DNA of 64,000 bases, taken from Panax quinquefolius. Taxonomy: Eukaryota; Streptophyta; Magnoliopsida; Apiales; Araliaceae. Made by a program: the position numbers and the translations under genes. The stretch lies in NCBI GenBank assembly GCA_020205615.1, contig CM035163.1, positions 50,813,899 through 50,877,898 on the forward strand, written 5' to 3'. A model generated the notes under the pieces. That model was not told the DNA's origin and did not search any database. It saw only the letters and a program-made list of their open reading frames with translations. Positions 1 to 10,600 of the stretch are shown here, piece after piece. Positions within the stretch are counted from its first letter, which is position 1, and each line of letters begins with the position of its first letter.

Positions 1-243
1 TTATATTTTATTATTCATAGTGTTTGCATAAGGCACTGATAGTGTCTACATAGTAAAATCTTTTATATAAAACAAAATATTTTTATAAAGTTATTTGTTT
101 TATTAGATTATAAATAGAATATATTATATTTTATTATGCATAGTGTTTTGCGTATAGTGCTACATACATAGTGTTTGTATAGTAAAATCTTTTTATATAA
201 AATAGAATACTTTTATAAAGTTATTTGTTTTATTAGATTTTAA

Positions 244-282
<39 letters not shown>

Positions 283-451
283 TAGAATATATTATATTTT
301 ATTGCATATTATCCTTTCCATTCTCCTATAAATATGATGCTTAGTTAGAATTGAAAACACACCAGAAATTCAGAGAATTCTTCATCTATAATCTTGAGCG
401 TATTTCTTTAGAGTTTAAGAAAGCTTTGAGTGTAGAAATTAGTGCAAGTTT
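1..451 (+). mobile_element. LTR A, left part (Del/Tekay-type LTR, interrupted by element 1)
   Basis: This is the left visible part of an LTR in plus orientation whose start lies outside the window. It matches, in reverse complement, the stretch around 57600-57840 of the solo LTR at 57244: the same alternation of TATAATATATTCTATTT and TATGCATAATAAAA blocks, followed by the promoter block and the 'tagttagaattgaaaa' leader. A TATA box (TATAAATA) is at 327-334, and an (AT)n tract is at about 245-277. The LTR is cut at 451 by element 1 and resumes at 13063; AGTTT is duplicated at 447-451 and 13058-13062. Which element this LTR belonged to cannot be decided here. Confidence 0.8.
327..334 (+). promoter_or_regulatory. 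TATA box of LTR A
   Basis: TATAAATA preceded by CTCC. The same context (TCCTATAAATA) is found in the other Del/Tekay LTRs of this window, so this is the retroelement promoter, placed about 120 bp before the insertion point of element 1. Transcripts started here would now run into element 1. Confidence 0.6.
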
Positions 452-2947
452 TGTGACGCCCCCAAAATAGGTATACAACACCCATTATGAGTCGCCAAAT
501 ACATGGTACAGAAAGCAAACTACAACTTTATTATTACAATTGTCGTACAAAATACGACAACACATACTGTGAGTTTAAATACAAATATTATTTTCTAGAC
601 AATATCCACTCAAATAAGTCCTCATTACAATTATTCATACACTATTTTACAAAAATAGTGAGGACTGCTACAAAAACTTTCTAGAACCATCACTCCATAC
701 CCAGACTAGATCCTGCTATGTTCTCACCTCTTGAGAAGAAAAATGGAATAAAAAGGAAAAGGGTGAGCTCAACTAGCCCAGTAAAGAATATTATGACTAA
801 GATAATATACAACAAATTATCGTTAGTCTTCAACAGAGAAAAATCTAATAGAATATAATAGACAACAAGTTTTAGATCAATATTCTGCAGCGGAAACAGC
901 AATCCATTAGAAGAGTCAAGTAGAGAATGAGTTCTACTATCTTCAAAGATTTAAAAGTCCATCATCAATATTTTATTCCTGTAACAACAATCAATATACA
1001 TCTTTAATCAAATATTCATCTTTGCACTATATAGCCAAAGATATTCATTTATATCACCAAGGTTGGTCGTGTTCATCTCAACACTGCTCATCTTTGCCAC
1101 TACGGCCAAAGATATTCATCAATTAATCATTCATCTTTGCACTACTGGCCAAAGATATTCAGTAATATTATCATTTAGGACTGAGGATGATTAAAAATAT
1201 TTTAAAGAAAACGAATCCGGTGAGACAGAAGGACAAATATTAGGGATTCGTATAACAGTTTATCCGAGATCAATAATACTTCATAATAACCAATTGTGAA
1301 GCAAGATTCAAAAATAAAGATCAAAACATGGATACAATCAAAGATAGTATCCATAATGGACATCTTGGACAAAAAGGAAAAATTTCATTTTTTGGTGAAT
1401 AGTGCTGTATTCGTGAATAGTGTCGTATACGTGAATAGTAACCCCGACACAAAAAGGAAGAAATTCCATAATAAAATCCATACCAATATTTCGGTATAAT
1501 GATATTGAAAGAATAACATCATTACGAAAGAAAATAACATCCCTTACCTCAAAAAGACCGTACTTCTAAATGGAATACTGGATATAGTGCTAAAGAAACT
1601 TGCACCGTATAGAAATACTCAAAGTATCAAAATACTCACAAGAATACGCTCGATAATATAGAGAGAGAAAGAGAGAAAACTTATTTCTGGTGTAATTTTT
1701 AATTCTAACTTAGCCCTCTATTTATAGGAAAATGTTAGCACGCTGAAGCAGACTTGACCTGCTACCTGATGGCTTTACCTACTACTATTGCCACCCACCA
1801 CATTTGAAATTCAATTTGAGCACATTTCTCACCAACCAAAAGTGGGGCCCACCAATTCTAGAATTTTCCACCAAAATGATAAATTCGGATACTTCAATAA
1901 TTTCTGAGCCAGTCACCTCTTAAAATTCATAACAAATCATACGTTCATTTTTAACGGTTCAAAATTTGTGGACATATACTCAACTTATATATGTATAACA
2001 TATCCAAAAATCACAATGATCCAACGGTCGGATCAAAAATTATAACTCATGCAATATATCTCAAGAAAACTGGTTTGGTCTTTTAATACCTCAAATCCGA
2101 AAAAATACTGATAAAACACCTCAACATTAATTCCTTCATAACCACATAAATAAATCCATCATTTATAACCACATCAAATAAATATTTCTTTATCATATAA
2201 ATCAATAATTAAATATTCATAAATAATATTACAGAATCACAATTATGACAACCAGGCCGTTCCCAAGAAAGAGGGGGCTTTCCAATAAGGATTTCTCCTT
2301 ACTGACGTGCAATTAGGTGACCAAACCTCTCCTTGACAGAACTTTCTAGACATTATCAATAATGCTATCTAATAATATTATTCAAATAATATGAATTATT
2401 GATCCGATAATGGGAAATCATCAAAGTGACAATTATTGAAACAACAATAATATAAAAGATCAACTTGAAGACAATTATTGAATCAATAAAATAAAATATT
2501 GAGCAAGAACTCGTAATAATTATTGAGTAGTGCCTTATTACGCATTTAATCAATAATTCAACAATATCATGTAATACCGTGTACTTTCTTGTGCAACCAC
2601 ACGTACATCGTATTTTAACCACTGTGTATTCCAATAGTGTTAACGGTAACAATTACGTCGTTATTTATAAAAACTCATACTTTGTCATTTTCCTTCATCC
2701 AACCGTTTTTCATTATAGGGCCCGCAAATGGCTGCGCCGTCATATGAATATTCCCTGACAACAAGAATATTCCACGACAAAACGAATATTCCCCGACAAC
2801 AATGAATATTTTATAACCACTTGCTTATTTTGTAAAATTTACACATTTCACCCATAACTAAAGCATTATATCAAATTAACCCTTATTAATTTAGAATAAT
2901 GAATAGAGGAAAATTTAATTTAATTTATAATAAGTTGGGGTCTTACA
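452..2947 (-). repeat. Element 1, 3' LTR
   Basis: 2496-bp LTR with the TG...CA ends of the family: on the plus strand it begins TGTGACGCCCCC and ends GGGGTCTTACA. It matches 10601-13057 throughout. Inside are three hairpin repeats built on ATCTTTG...CAAAGAT (about 1013-1160), short 'gtgaatagt' repeats (about 1396-1445) and the minus-strand TATA box near 1720. The short open frames on either strand are shared by both LTRs only because these are copies; none looks like a gene. Confidence 0.93.
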
Positions 2948-2960
2948 ACCTCCCCTCCTT
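2948..2960 (-). promoter_or_regulatory. Polypurine tract of element 1
   Basis: Read on the minus strand, AAGGAGGGGAGGT directly precedes the 3' LTR start TGTAAGA. This is the expected plus-strand primer of reverse transcription. The pol stop codon (TAA) overlaps its first bases. Element 3 has the same tract (27609-27621). Confidence 0.85.
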
Positions 2961-3428
2961 ATAAAATGTTGTCCTCGAAATTGACGTACGTATCTGGTGT
3001 TTCGAAAAGATGAGGGTACCTCGCTTTCATTTCCGATTCCAACTCCCAGGTCATCTCTTCAATAGCATGGTTCCTCTACAAAACCTTAACTTGTGGTATA
3101 ACCTTGGTGCGTAAGACATGCTCTTTCCTATCCAAGATCTTAACAGGTACCTCCTCGTACGTTAAATCTTTGGCTATCTCGTCTGGTTCTAACTCAATAA
3201 TGTGTTCGGGTCTTTCACATATTTACGAAGCATAGATATGTGAAAAACATTATGAACACGAGACATGTTTGGAGGTAATGCGAGTCTATAGGCCACATTT
3301 CCTATTCGGTCAAGATTCTCAAATGGACCAACAAATCTTGGATTAAGCTTTCCTCTCTTCCCAAATCTTGTAACTCCCTTCCATGGAGCAACACGTAACA
3401 ATACATGATCCCCAATATTAAATTCCAT
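2959..3428 (-). pseudogene. Element 1 integrase C-terminus and chromodomain (broken)
   Basis: 3428-3189 encodes the integrase C-terminal part of chromoviruses: a GDHVLL strand, a VGPFE motif and the HNVFHISMLRKYV signature. After a frameshift near 3190 the frame continues into a chromodomain (YEEVPVKILDRKEHVLR and then MTWELESEMKARYPHLF) that ends at the stop at 2959, right on the polypurine tract. A TAG stop replaces the conserved tryptophan of the VLWRNH motif, so the chromodomain could not be made whole. In the family this domain is thought to guide integration into heterochromatin. Element 3 carries the same module with an internal deletion. Confidence 0.85.
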
Positions 3429-4020
3429 GTCCTTTCGATGAAGATCAGCATAACTCTTTTGTCGATCTTATGCCACTTGTATACGTTTTCGAATCATTTA
3501 GATCTTTTCTGTAGTCATGCGTACCAATTCTGGTCCCAACAAAGTTGCTTCACCCACCTCGTCCCAGCATACTGGAGAACGACACTTTCGTCCATACAAC
3601 GCTTCAAATGGAGCCATGCCTATACTTGCTTGATAACTATTGTTGTAGGAGAATTCCACCAATGGTAAGTACTTATCCCAACTCCCTTTGAAGTCTAGGA
3701 CAAGAGTCTTAATAGATCTTCAAGAGTTTGAATAGTCCTCTCTGATTGTCCGTCCGTTTGAGGATGGTATGCCGAACTGAATCGTAAATCCGTGCCCATA
3801 GCCTTCTATAAGCTAACCCAAAATCGTGAAGTGAATCTTGGGTTACGATCTGAAACTATGAATACTAGCATGCCATACAATCTCACAGTCTCATTCACGT
3901 ACATACGAGCAAGACGTTCAAGGGAATAAGTTTCTCGTATAGGTAAGAAATGAGCAGACTTGGTTAATCTATCAACAATAACCCAAATCGCATCTATGCC
4001 TTGAGAAACTTTGGGAATAC
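3429..4020 (-). pseudogene. Element 1 integrase catalytic core, second half (broken)
   Basis: From the end of the solo LTR, the integrase core continues on the minus strand with [18 protein letters not shown] and the second catalytic aspartate in [15 protein letters not shown] stop follows, then the [20 protein letters not shown] motif with the catalytic glutamate, and then a region with several stops to about 3430. The frame is continuous with 6830-7342 if the inserted LTR and one copy of the AATAC duplication are taken out. Frameshifts and stops show this is a relic. Confidence 0.85.
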
Positions 4021-6829
4021 TGTGACGCCCCCAAAATAGGTCCATTCCATCCAACCCATTCTGAGTCGCCAAATACATGGTGCGAAATAACTACAACTTT
4101 ATTATTACAACATATAAAGCGTGAGTTTAAATACGAGATATTGCCATCTAGACAATATCCACACGCAAATAAATCCCCATCATAATTATTGATACATTAT
4201 TTTACAAAATGGTGAGGACTACTAAACAATTCTCTCTAGAACCTTCATTCCATACCCCACTAGTACTCGCTACATTCTCGCCTCACGAGAAGAAAAATGG
4301 AACAACAAGGAAAAGGGTGAGCTCAACTAGCCCAAGGTAAAGAATATTATGACTAAGATAATATACAACAAATTATCGTTAGTCTCAACAGGAAAAATCT
4401 AATAGAATACAATAAACAACAAGTTTTAAATCAATATTCGCAGCAGAAATAATAATTCATTAGAAGAGTTAAGTAGAGAATGCAAACTACTATCTTCTAT
4501 GTATGAATTTAAAAGTTCATCGTCGATATTTTATCCTGTAACATCAATCAATATATATCTGAATCAAATATTCATCTTTGCACTACTGTGCCAAAGATAT
4601 TCATCGATTAAGTCATGTTCATCTAAACACTGTTCATCTTTGCACTACGGGCCAAAGATATTAATCGATCGATCGTGTTCATCTCAACACTGTTCATCTT
4701 TGCACTACTGGCCAAAGATATTCATTAAGAAATCATTCATCTTTTGACTACGGCCAAAGATATTCGAGAATATCATCATTTAGAAGCGAGGATGATGAAA
4801 AATATTTTTAAAGAAAGCGAATCCGGTGAAACAAAATGACAAGGATTAAGGATTCGTACTTTGTTTTATCCACGTCCAACAATACCTCAAAATAATCATA
4901 GTGGTGTAAAATTCAAGAATGATCAAAACATGGATACAATCAAAGCTAGTATCCGAATAGATATTTTGGACAAAAGAAGAAATTTCATTTTTTTCGATTG
5001 AATAGTGCCGTATTCGTGAATAGTGTCAGAGTATCGTGAATAGTGCTTAGTATATGTGAATAATAACTCAGACACCAAAAGATAGAAATTTCACAAAAAA
5101 CATCTTCACGCTTCATGAATAAGATCGTGAATAAGAACTTCGTGAATAGTAACTCATGAATAGTAACTCGTGAATAAGTAACTCATGAATAGTAATCCAG
5201 GACATGAAAAAGTTCCAAATTTGATAAAAAGTTCCAACTAATATTTCAAAGATAATGATATTGAAGAAATAATATCATTTGAGAAGAAAATAACATCCTT
5301 ACCTCGAAAAGACAAAGATTTTAGTTGAAACACCGGATATAAGCTATGACTTGAACTTGCACCAGTATAGCAATACTCAAAGTATACTCAAAATACTCAC
5401 AAGAATACGCTCGATAATATAGAGAGAGAAAACTTCAGTTTCTGGTGTGATTTTCAATTCTAACCTAAGCACCTATTTATAGGAAAATGCTTTAGAACAC
5501 CAAAAGCAGTAAAATTGAATATAATAATATTATTTATAAATAAAATTCCTTAGCCCACCTTTGAAATCTGATTTCAGCCATAGCACATGTTAAATGAGGT
5601 TCACAAACTCACCAAAAACGTTTTCTCAAAATAATTAATTAAAACTCCCAAAATCAATTATTTGAACTCAAAACTTCAATAATTCATAATAAATAGCCCT
5701 TTTATCATAAAATTCGAATCTCGCGAGTTTTTATAGGAAATTCAATTCTCTACAACTTTGCAGAAGAAAGTTTTTCCAAATTCCAAACATAAATTGACCG
5801 AAATCCACAAACGATTGATTTTACAGGCTATAATCAAATTTCAGTCAAGAAATGGGGTCCACCGACACACAAAACATGTGTTAATCATTTAATGCCACAA
5901 AATACTCTTCCTCCTCATATACTCATATATCCCACATTCATTATAAAAATATCATAGTTAATATATTATTAAAATAATATATTTAAATGAATTATTTTAT
6001 CGAAAAAGATAAAATATTAATTTTCAACAATTGTCATTTTAAATTTTTCTCCATCTATATCCACATAAAATCAATATTTTCCTCATCATATAAATCAATA
6101 ATTAATTATTCACAAATAATATTACAGAATCACGATCTTGGCAACGGTGCCGTTCTCAGAAAGAGGGGCTTTCAATAAGGATCTCTCATCATCTTGCCGC
6201 ATGATTAGGTGACCAAACCCTCCGTAGATGTAACTTTCTAGACATTGCCAATAATGTTATCTAATAATATTATTCAGATAATATGAATTATTGCTTTGAT
6301 AATGAAAAATCTTGTGTAATGTGATTATTGAAACAACAAAGAATATAAAATATCAACGCAACAATTATTGAATCACTAAAATCTTTGAAGCAGTAATTAT
6401 CGTAACCATTATTGAGTAGTGCCTTCTTACGTAAGAATCAATAATTGGTGCAATGGTATCTTCTACTTGTTCAACAACGCGTATTAGTGTGTTTTAACCA
6501 CCTGGTATTCTAACAAAGATAATCTTGTAACAACTACGCCAATTATTTATAAACAACTTATATTTGTCATTTTCTTCATCCAATCGCTTTCCGTTATGGG
6601 CCCACAAAGATCAAGCAAGGCTGCAGTATTTAATATATTCCGACGAGACGAATATTCCACGACCAAACGAATATTCCCAACGATAATGAATATTTTATCA
6701 CCACTTGCTTATTTAAAATATTTGCGCATTTTACCCATAACTAACCACATTAATCAAATCCACCCTTACTATTTCAAAATAATAAATAAAGGAAATTCCT
6801 TTTTATTTAAAAATTTTCGGGGTCTTACA
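4021..6829 (-). mobile_element. Solo LTR (Del/Tekay family) inserted in element 1 integrase
   Basis: 2809-bp solo LTR starting TGTGACGCCCCCAAAATAGG and ending GGGGTCTTACA, flanked by a perfect 5-bp duplication AATAC (4016-4020 and 6830-6834). It belongs to the same family as the LTRs of element 1 but differs clearly in sequence. There is no gag or pol, so the internal part was lost by LTR-LTR recombination. It carries four ATCTTTG/CAAAGAT hairpin repeats (about 4574-4760) and an expanded 'gtgaatagtaact' array (about 5000-5205). Removing it restores an open reading frame across the junction in element 1. Confidence 0.95.
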
Positions 6830-7342
6830 AATACCTATAACGAAATTCATAGTAATGTGTTCCCACTTCCATTCTGGAATCTCAAGTGGTTGCAATGGAC
6901 CTTTTGGCACTTGATGCTCCGCCTTTACACGTTGACAAGTCAAACACCTCGAGATAAACTCTGCGATCTCTCTCTTCATATTTTTCCACCAAAATGTATG
7001 TAGAAGATCATGATACATTTTGGTACTCCCAGGATAGATTGCAAACGGGGTGTTGTGTGCTTCCATCATGATTCTATGCTTCAAGTCAGAATCGTTAGGA
7101 ACACAAAGTCTAGATTTGACTCGGAGTATTCCTTCTTCATCGATTCTTGCTTCTGGAATAGCACCTTCTTGCACTTTCTTCTTCATACGCATCAGCCCCA
7201 GGTCCGTAGCTTGAGCAGCTTTAACTTTATCGATTAAAGTCGGTTCTACTCGTATATTCTCCATCATCACGTGGGTCCCTGGAGTCTTTAATTCTATCTC
7301 TATCCTTTGCAATTCATACAAAATGGGCCTTTGTGTTGACAA
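6830..7342 (-). pseudogene. Element 1 integrase N-terminal zinc-binding domain and start of core
   Basis: The minus strand encodes the HHCC-type integrase head: histidines in MMEAHNTPFAIYPGSTKMYHDLL and the paired cysteines in CLTCQRVKAEHQVPKGPLQPL, then the first core strand WEHITMNFVIG. In active relatives the last motif reads TMDFV; here the first catalytic aspartate is asparagine, which would abolish strand transfer. The reading frame is cut by the solo LTR at 6829. The frame upstream (7440-7343) is interrupted between RNase H and integrase. Confidence 0.88.
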
Positions 7343-9298
7343 TATCGCGACTCACTACGATCAGATACGATCTTCTACTCAATGCGCGTCACTTCGTTCG
7401 CTTTTCCAAGATGATATTGAATAGTGTGATCGTAATCTTTCAATAGCTCAAGCCAATGTCATTGCCGCATGTTGAGTTCTTTTTGGGTGAAGAAATATTT
7501 GAGGCTTTTATGGTCCGAATAAATCTCCACTTTTTCCCCATACAAGTAGTGTCTCCAAATTTTTAACGCGAATACAACTGCTGCCAACTCCAGATCATGA
7601 ATAGGATAATTCCTCTCATATTCTTTGAGTTGTCGTGAGGCATAGGCTATGACTTTCCCATGTTGCATGAGAACACATCCTAACACTTTGCCTGAAGCAT
7701 CACTATAGATAACAAATCCATCCGAACCAGATGGTATTGCCAGAACAGGTGCCAAAATGAGTCTCCTCTTGAGCTCTTGGAAACTCTTCTCGCATTCCTC
7801 GCTCCATATGAATTTGTATCTTTCCGAGTCAGCTGAGTTAACGGAGTAGCGATTTGAGAAAATCCTTCCACGAATCTCCGATAATAACCAACTAAGCCCA
7901 GAAAGCTGCGTACTTCGGTCATCGACTTTGGTTGTTCCCAACTTTGTATTGCTTCAATCTTCATTGGGTCAACAGATACTCCATGTTTTGACACCACGTG
8001 CCCAAGGAATGCTACTTCCTCAAGCCAGAACTCATATTTCTTCAGCTTGGCATAAAGCTTGTTTTCACGAAGCCTTTCAAGTATCAGCTTCAAATGGTGC
8101 TCATGATCTTCACGACTTTTTGGAATAGATGAGGATGTCATCAATAAAGACAACAACGAACTGATCCAAATATTCCTTGAATACACGGTTCATTATATCC
8201 ATAAAATAAGTAGGAGCATTAGTCAATCCAAAAGACATGACTAAGAATTCATAATGCCGTCATCGAAGTTCGAAGGCGCGATCATGGAATATCCTCAGTT
8301 TTAATCTTCAACTGATGATATCCAGAACGAAGATCGATCTTTGAAAAGAATTGTGCTCCTTGTAACTGGTCAAATAGGTCATCAATGCGAGGTAGCAGAT
8401 ACCTATTCTTGATGGTGACATGGTTTAATTCTCTGTAGTCAATACAAAGTCGCATACTCCCGTCTTTCTTCTTTACGAATAAAACAGGAGCACCCCAAGG
8501 AGATGTACTAGGACGAATGAAACCGATGTCTAATAACTCCTGTAGTTGGACTTTTAACTCCTAAAGTTCAATAGGAGCCATTCGATATGGGGTTTTAGAA
8601 ATGGGTTTTGTACCCGGTTCAAGGTCAATAAAGAATTCAACATCACGTTCTGGGGGTAGTTCGGGAAGTTCTTCAGGAAAAACATCAGGAAATTCTCTAA
8701 CCACAGAAATATTATTCAAATCTGACTTGTCTTTATTCAAATCCATAACATGGGCTAAGAAAGCTTGACATCCATTTTTCAATAAACGATTAGCTTTGTG
8801 GCTTGATATGATAGTGACTGATTTTAGTGGTTTAGTTGCTTGAATTCGCATAACAGGTTGGTTAGGAATATGAAAACTAACAACCTTACGAAAACAATTA
8901 ATTTTGGCATGATGAGTGGTTAACCAATCAATTCCTAAAATCACATCAAAAGCAAGTATCTTTAAAGAGATAAGATCAACAGGTAATGTGATAGTTCCAA
9001 CTTGGATCAAACAAGATTTATAAACTGTAGATGTAACGAAGGTTTCACCCAACGGAGTTTCAACAGATAAGTTAAAGTCCAATTTCTCCGGAGTCAAGTT
9101 TAAATGTTGAGCACAAGCAGGAGAGATAAAAGAATGGGTAGAACCGATATCTAGTAAGGTATAAATTTCACAAGAATTCAAGATTAGCTTACCCGTGATC
9201 ACCTCGTTTGAGTTTCTCATGTTTTGGCCAGTCACGACAAACGCTCTTTCAGGAACCGTTGATTTCGACTTATCCGGGACAGCCTTTGGAGTCACCAT
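7343..9298 (-). pseudogene. Element 1 protease, reverse transcriptase and RNase H (broken)
   Basis: Read from 9298 downwards. The aspartic protease core is LLDIGSTHSFIS at about 9151, where the usual DTG is DIG. The linker PELPPERDVEFFIDL leads into RT ([27 protein letters not shown]). The RT active site [10 protein letters not shown] near 8135 is followed by a one-base insertion that breaks the frame. The RT thumb (8100-7940) and RNase H ([20 protein letters not shown]; 7800-7460) follow. Stops and frameshifts occur at about 8561, 8290, 8130 and 7455. The order and motifs are those of chromoviruses of the Del/Tekay type, encoded in one gag-pol frame. Confidence 0.9.
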
Positions 9299-10431
9299 TC
9301 CAGCTGAACTTGGTTTTTCTACAGAACAATCCCGATCTATGTGACCTTCCTTTCCATAGTTATAACATACCTTGGATTGTTGTGGATAGTTTGGGTTGAT
9401 ATATCCCTCTTTCCCGCATTTGTAACATCTAACTGGCGGTCGTTCTCCTCCTCTAGAATTTGTTGTTGGTGCTGGTGCTGCTGCTGATGTCTTCCCATCA
9501 TTGTTGAATCTCCTCTTTCTGAAATTTCCACTTTACTCACCTCTCCTATTATCATGGACACGATTACCACCCGAGTGGTTACCGCCTTTGTCCGTATTTT
9601 TCCCTCCTCGCTGGTTATCATCGTTCTGATGACTGTTGTCACCTGTATGACCCTGGTTGTGGTCCCTCGGTTGAGTATACTCATTATCTCGCTCTAATAA
9701 TTGAGCCCTATTGACAACATCTGAATATAGAAAAAATTTATGAGAGATAAGGTATTGACGAATCTCGGGTTTTAGACCTCTCAGAAACATCCGTCATACG
9801 CCTCATTTTCTACCAAATGAGGTGCAAACACCGATAACTCGCAAAATTCGCTTTCGCATCGAGACACCGTCATGTTGTTCTGTTCCAGTCTAATAAACTC
9901 TACCTCCTTCATATGACGAATACTTTCTGGAAAGTACTTGTCATTGAACAGTTTCTGAAATCTTTCCCAAGACATGTTAAGTGCGGCTGGCTGGGTACGC
10001 TTCACAGATTCCCACCAGTAGTTCGCCTCACCACGGAACATAAAGGTGGCGAATGGAACCTTCTGTTCCTCCGTGCATCCCAAGACATCGAATATCTTGG
10101 TAATTTTCTTGACCCATGTTTCCGCCTTAATCGGATTGGGCTTTCCCCAGAAATTTGGTGGTCCAAACTCCTTGAACTGCTTGGCCGTGACAAACCACGC
10201 GTTGCCATCATTTCCACTCGTATTTTATACACGAGTCTCCCTCGTCTGATTTTGCATGAACTGCAAAAAGCTCCTAACCATTCCATCATTCATCGTTTGC
10301 TCGGTAATGTTGTTTACAGGAGGAATATTGCCTTCCTGTTGCACGTTCTCCTGGTTTGTGACTAAAGGTTGTTCCACAGTCTCATACACTCCATTGTTAA
10401 CGTTCTCGTGCCCATTCTTAAATACTTCCAT
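9299..10431 (-). pseudogene. Element 1 Gag (broken)
   Basis: The first ATG after the primer site is at 10431 (MEVFKNGHEN). The capsid region includes WWESVKRTQPAALN and [20 protein letters not shown] (about 10020-9900), then [17 protein letters not shown], a glycine/asparagine-rich stretch, and two zinc knuckles near 9430-9340. The knuckles are degenerate: the first reads CX2CX4YX4Y and the second CX2YX4HX4C, so neither has all CCHC ligands. An in-frame TAA follows TRETRV near 10227, and frameshifts occur near 9785 and 9535. Element 3 has the same protein with both knuckles intact. Confidence 0.88.
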
Positions 10432-10586
10432 AAAACAAGGGTTAATTAAACAAATTAACATATCACATAATATCCCTATATTATAATGACCAACAAATAA
10501 GCTTAGATAGACACACTAGCGAAGGATTTACTCATCTCTCCCTCCTAGTTCTATTCCCCAGATCTCATTGGAGACCATATCCCTAA

Positions 10587-10598
10587 GCTTTGATACCA
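10587..10598 (-). promoter_or_regulatory. Primer-binding site of element 1 (initiator tRNA-Met type)
   Basis: On the minus strand, two bases after the 5' LTR end (GCATCACA), the sequence TGGTATCAAAGC is the complement of the 3' end of plant initiator tRNA-Met, with one difference from the usual TGGTATCAGAGC. Element 3 has the identical site at 23805-23816. Confidence 0.85.
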
Positions 10599-10600
10599 AC

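Noticed and set aside
690..902. 70-codon minus-strand frame repeated at 10841-11053
   Set aside because: Its apparent conservation is explained by the two LTRs of element 1 being copies; no start context, no family motif.
6596..7003. 135-codon plus-strand frame
   Set aside because: It crosses the solo LTR border at 6829 and then is the shadow of the integrase zinc domain on the other strand.
9913..10365. 150-codon plus-strand frame
   Set aside because: Shadow of element 1 gag on the minus strand; no independent motif.
10587..10598. tRNA-Met-like sequence as a possible tRNA gene (also at 23805 and 50553)
   Set aside because: Only the 12-20 bases complementary to a tRNA 3' end are present, next to LTR ends; these are primer-binding sites, not genes.
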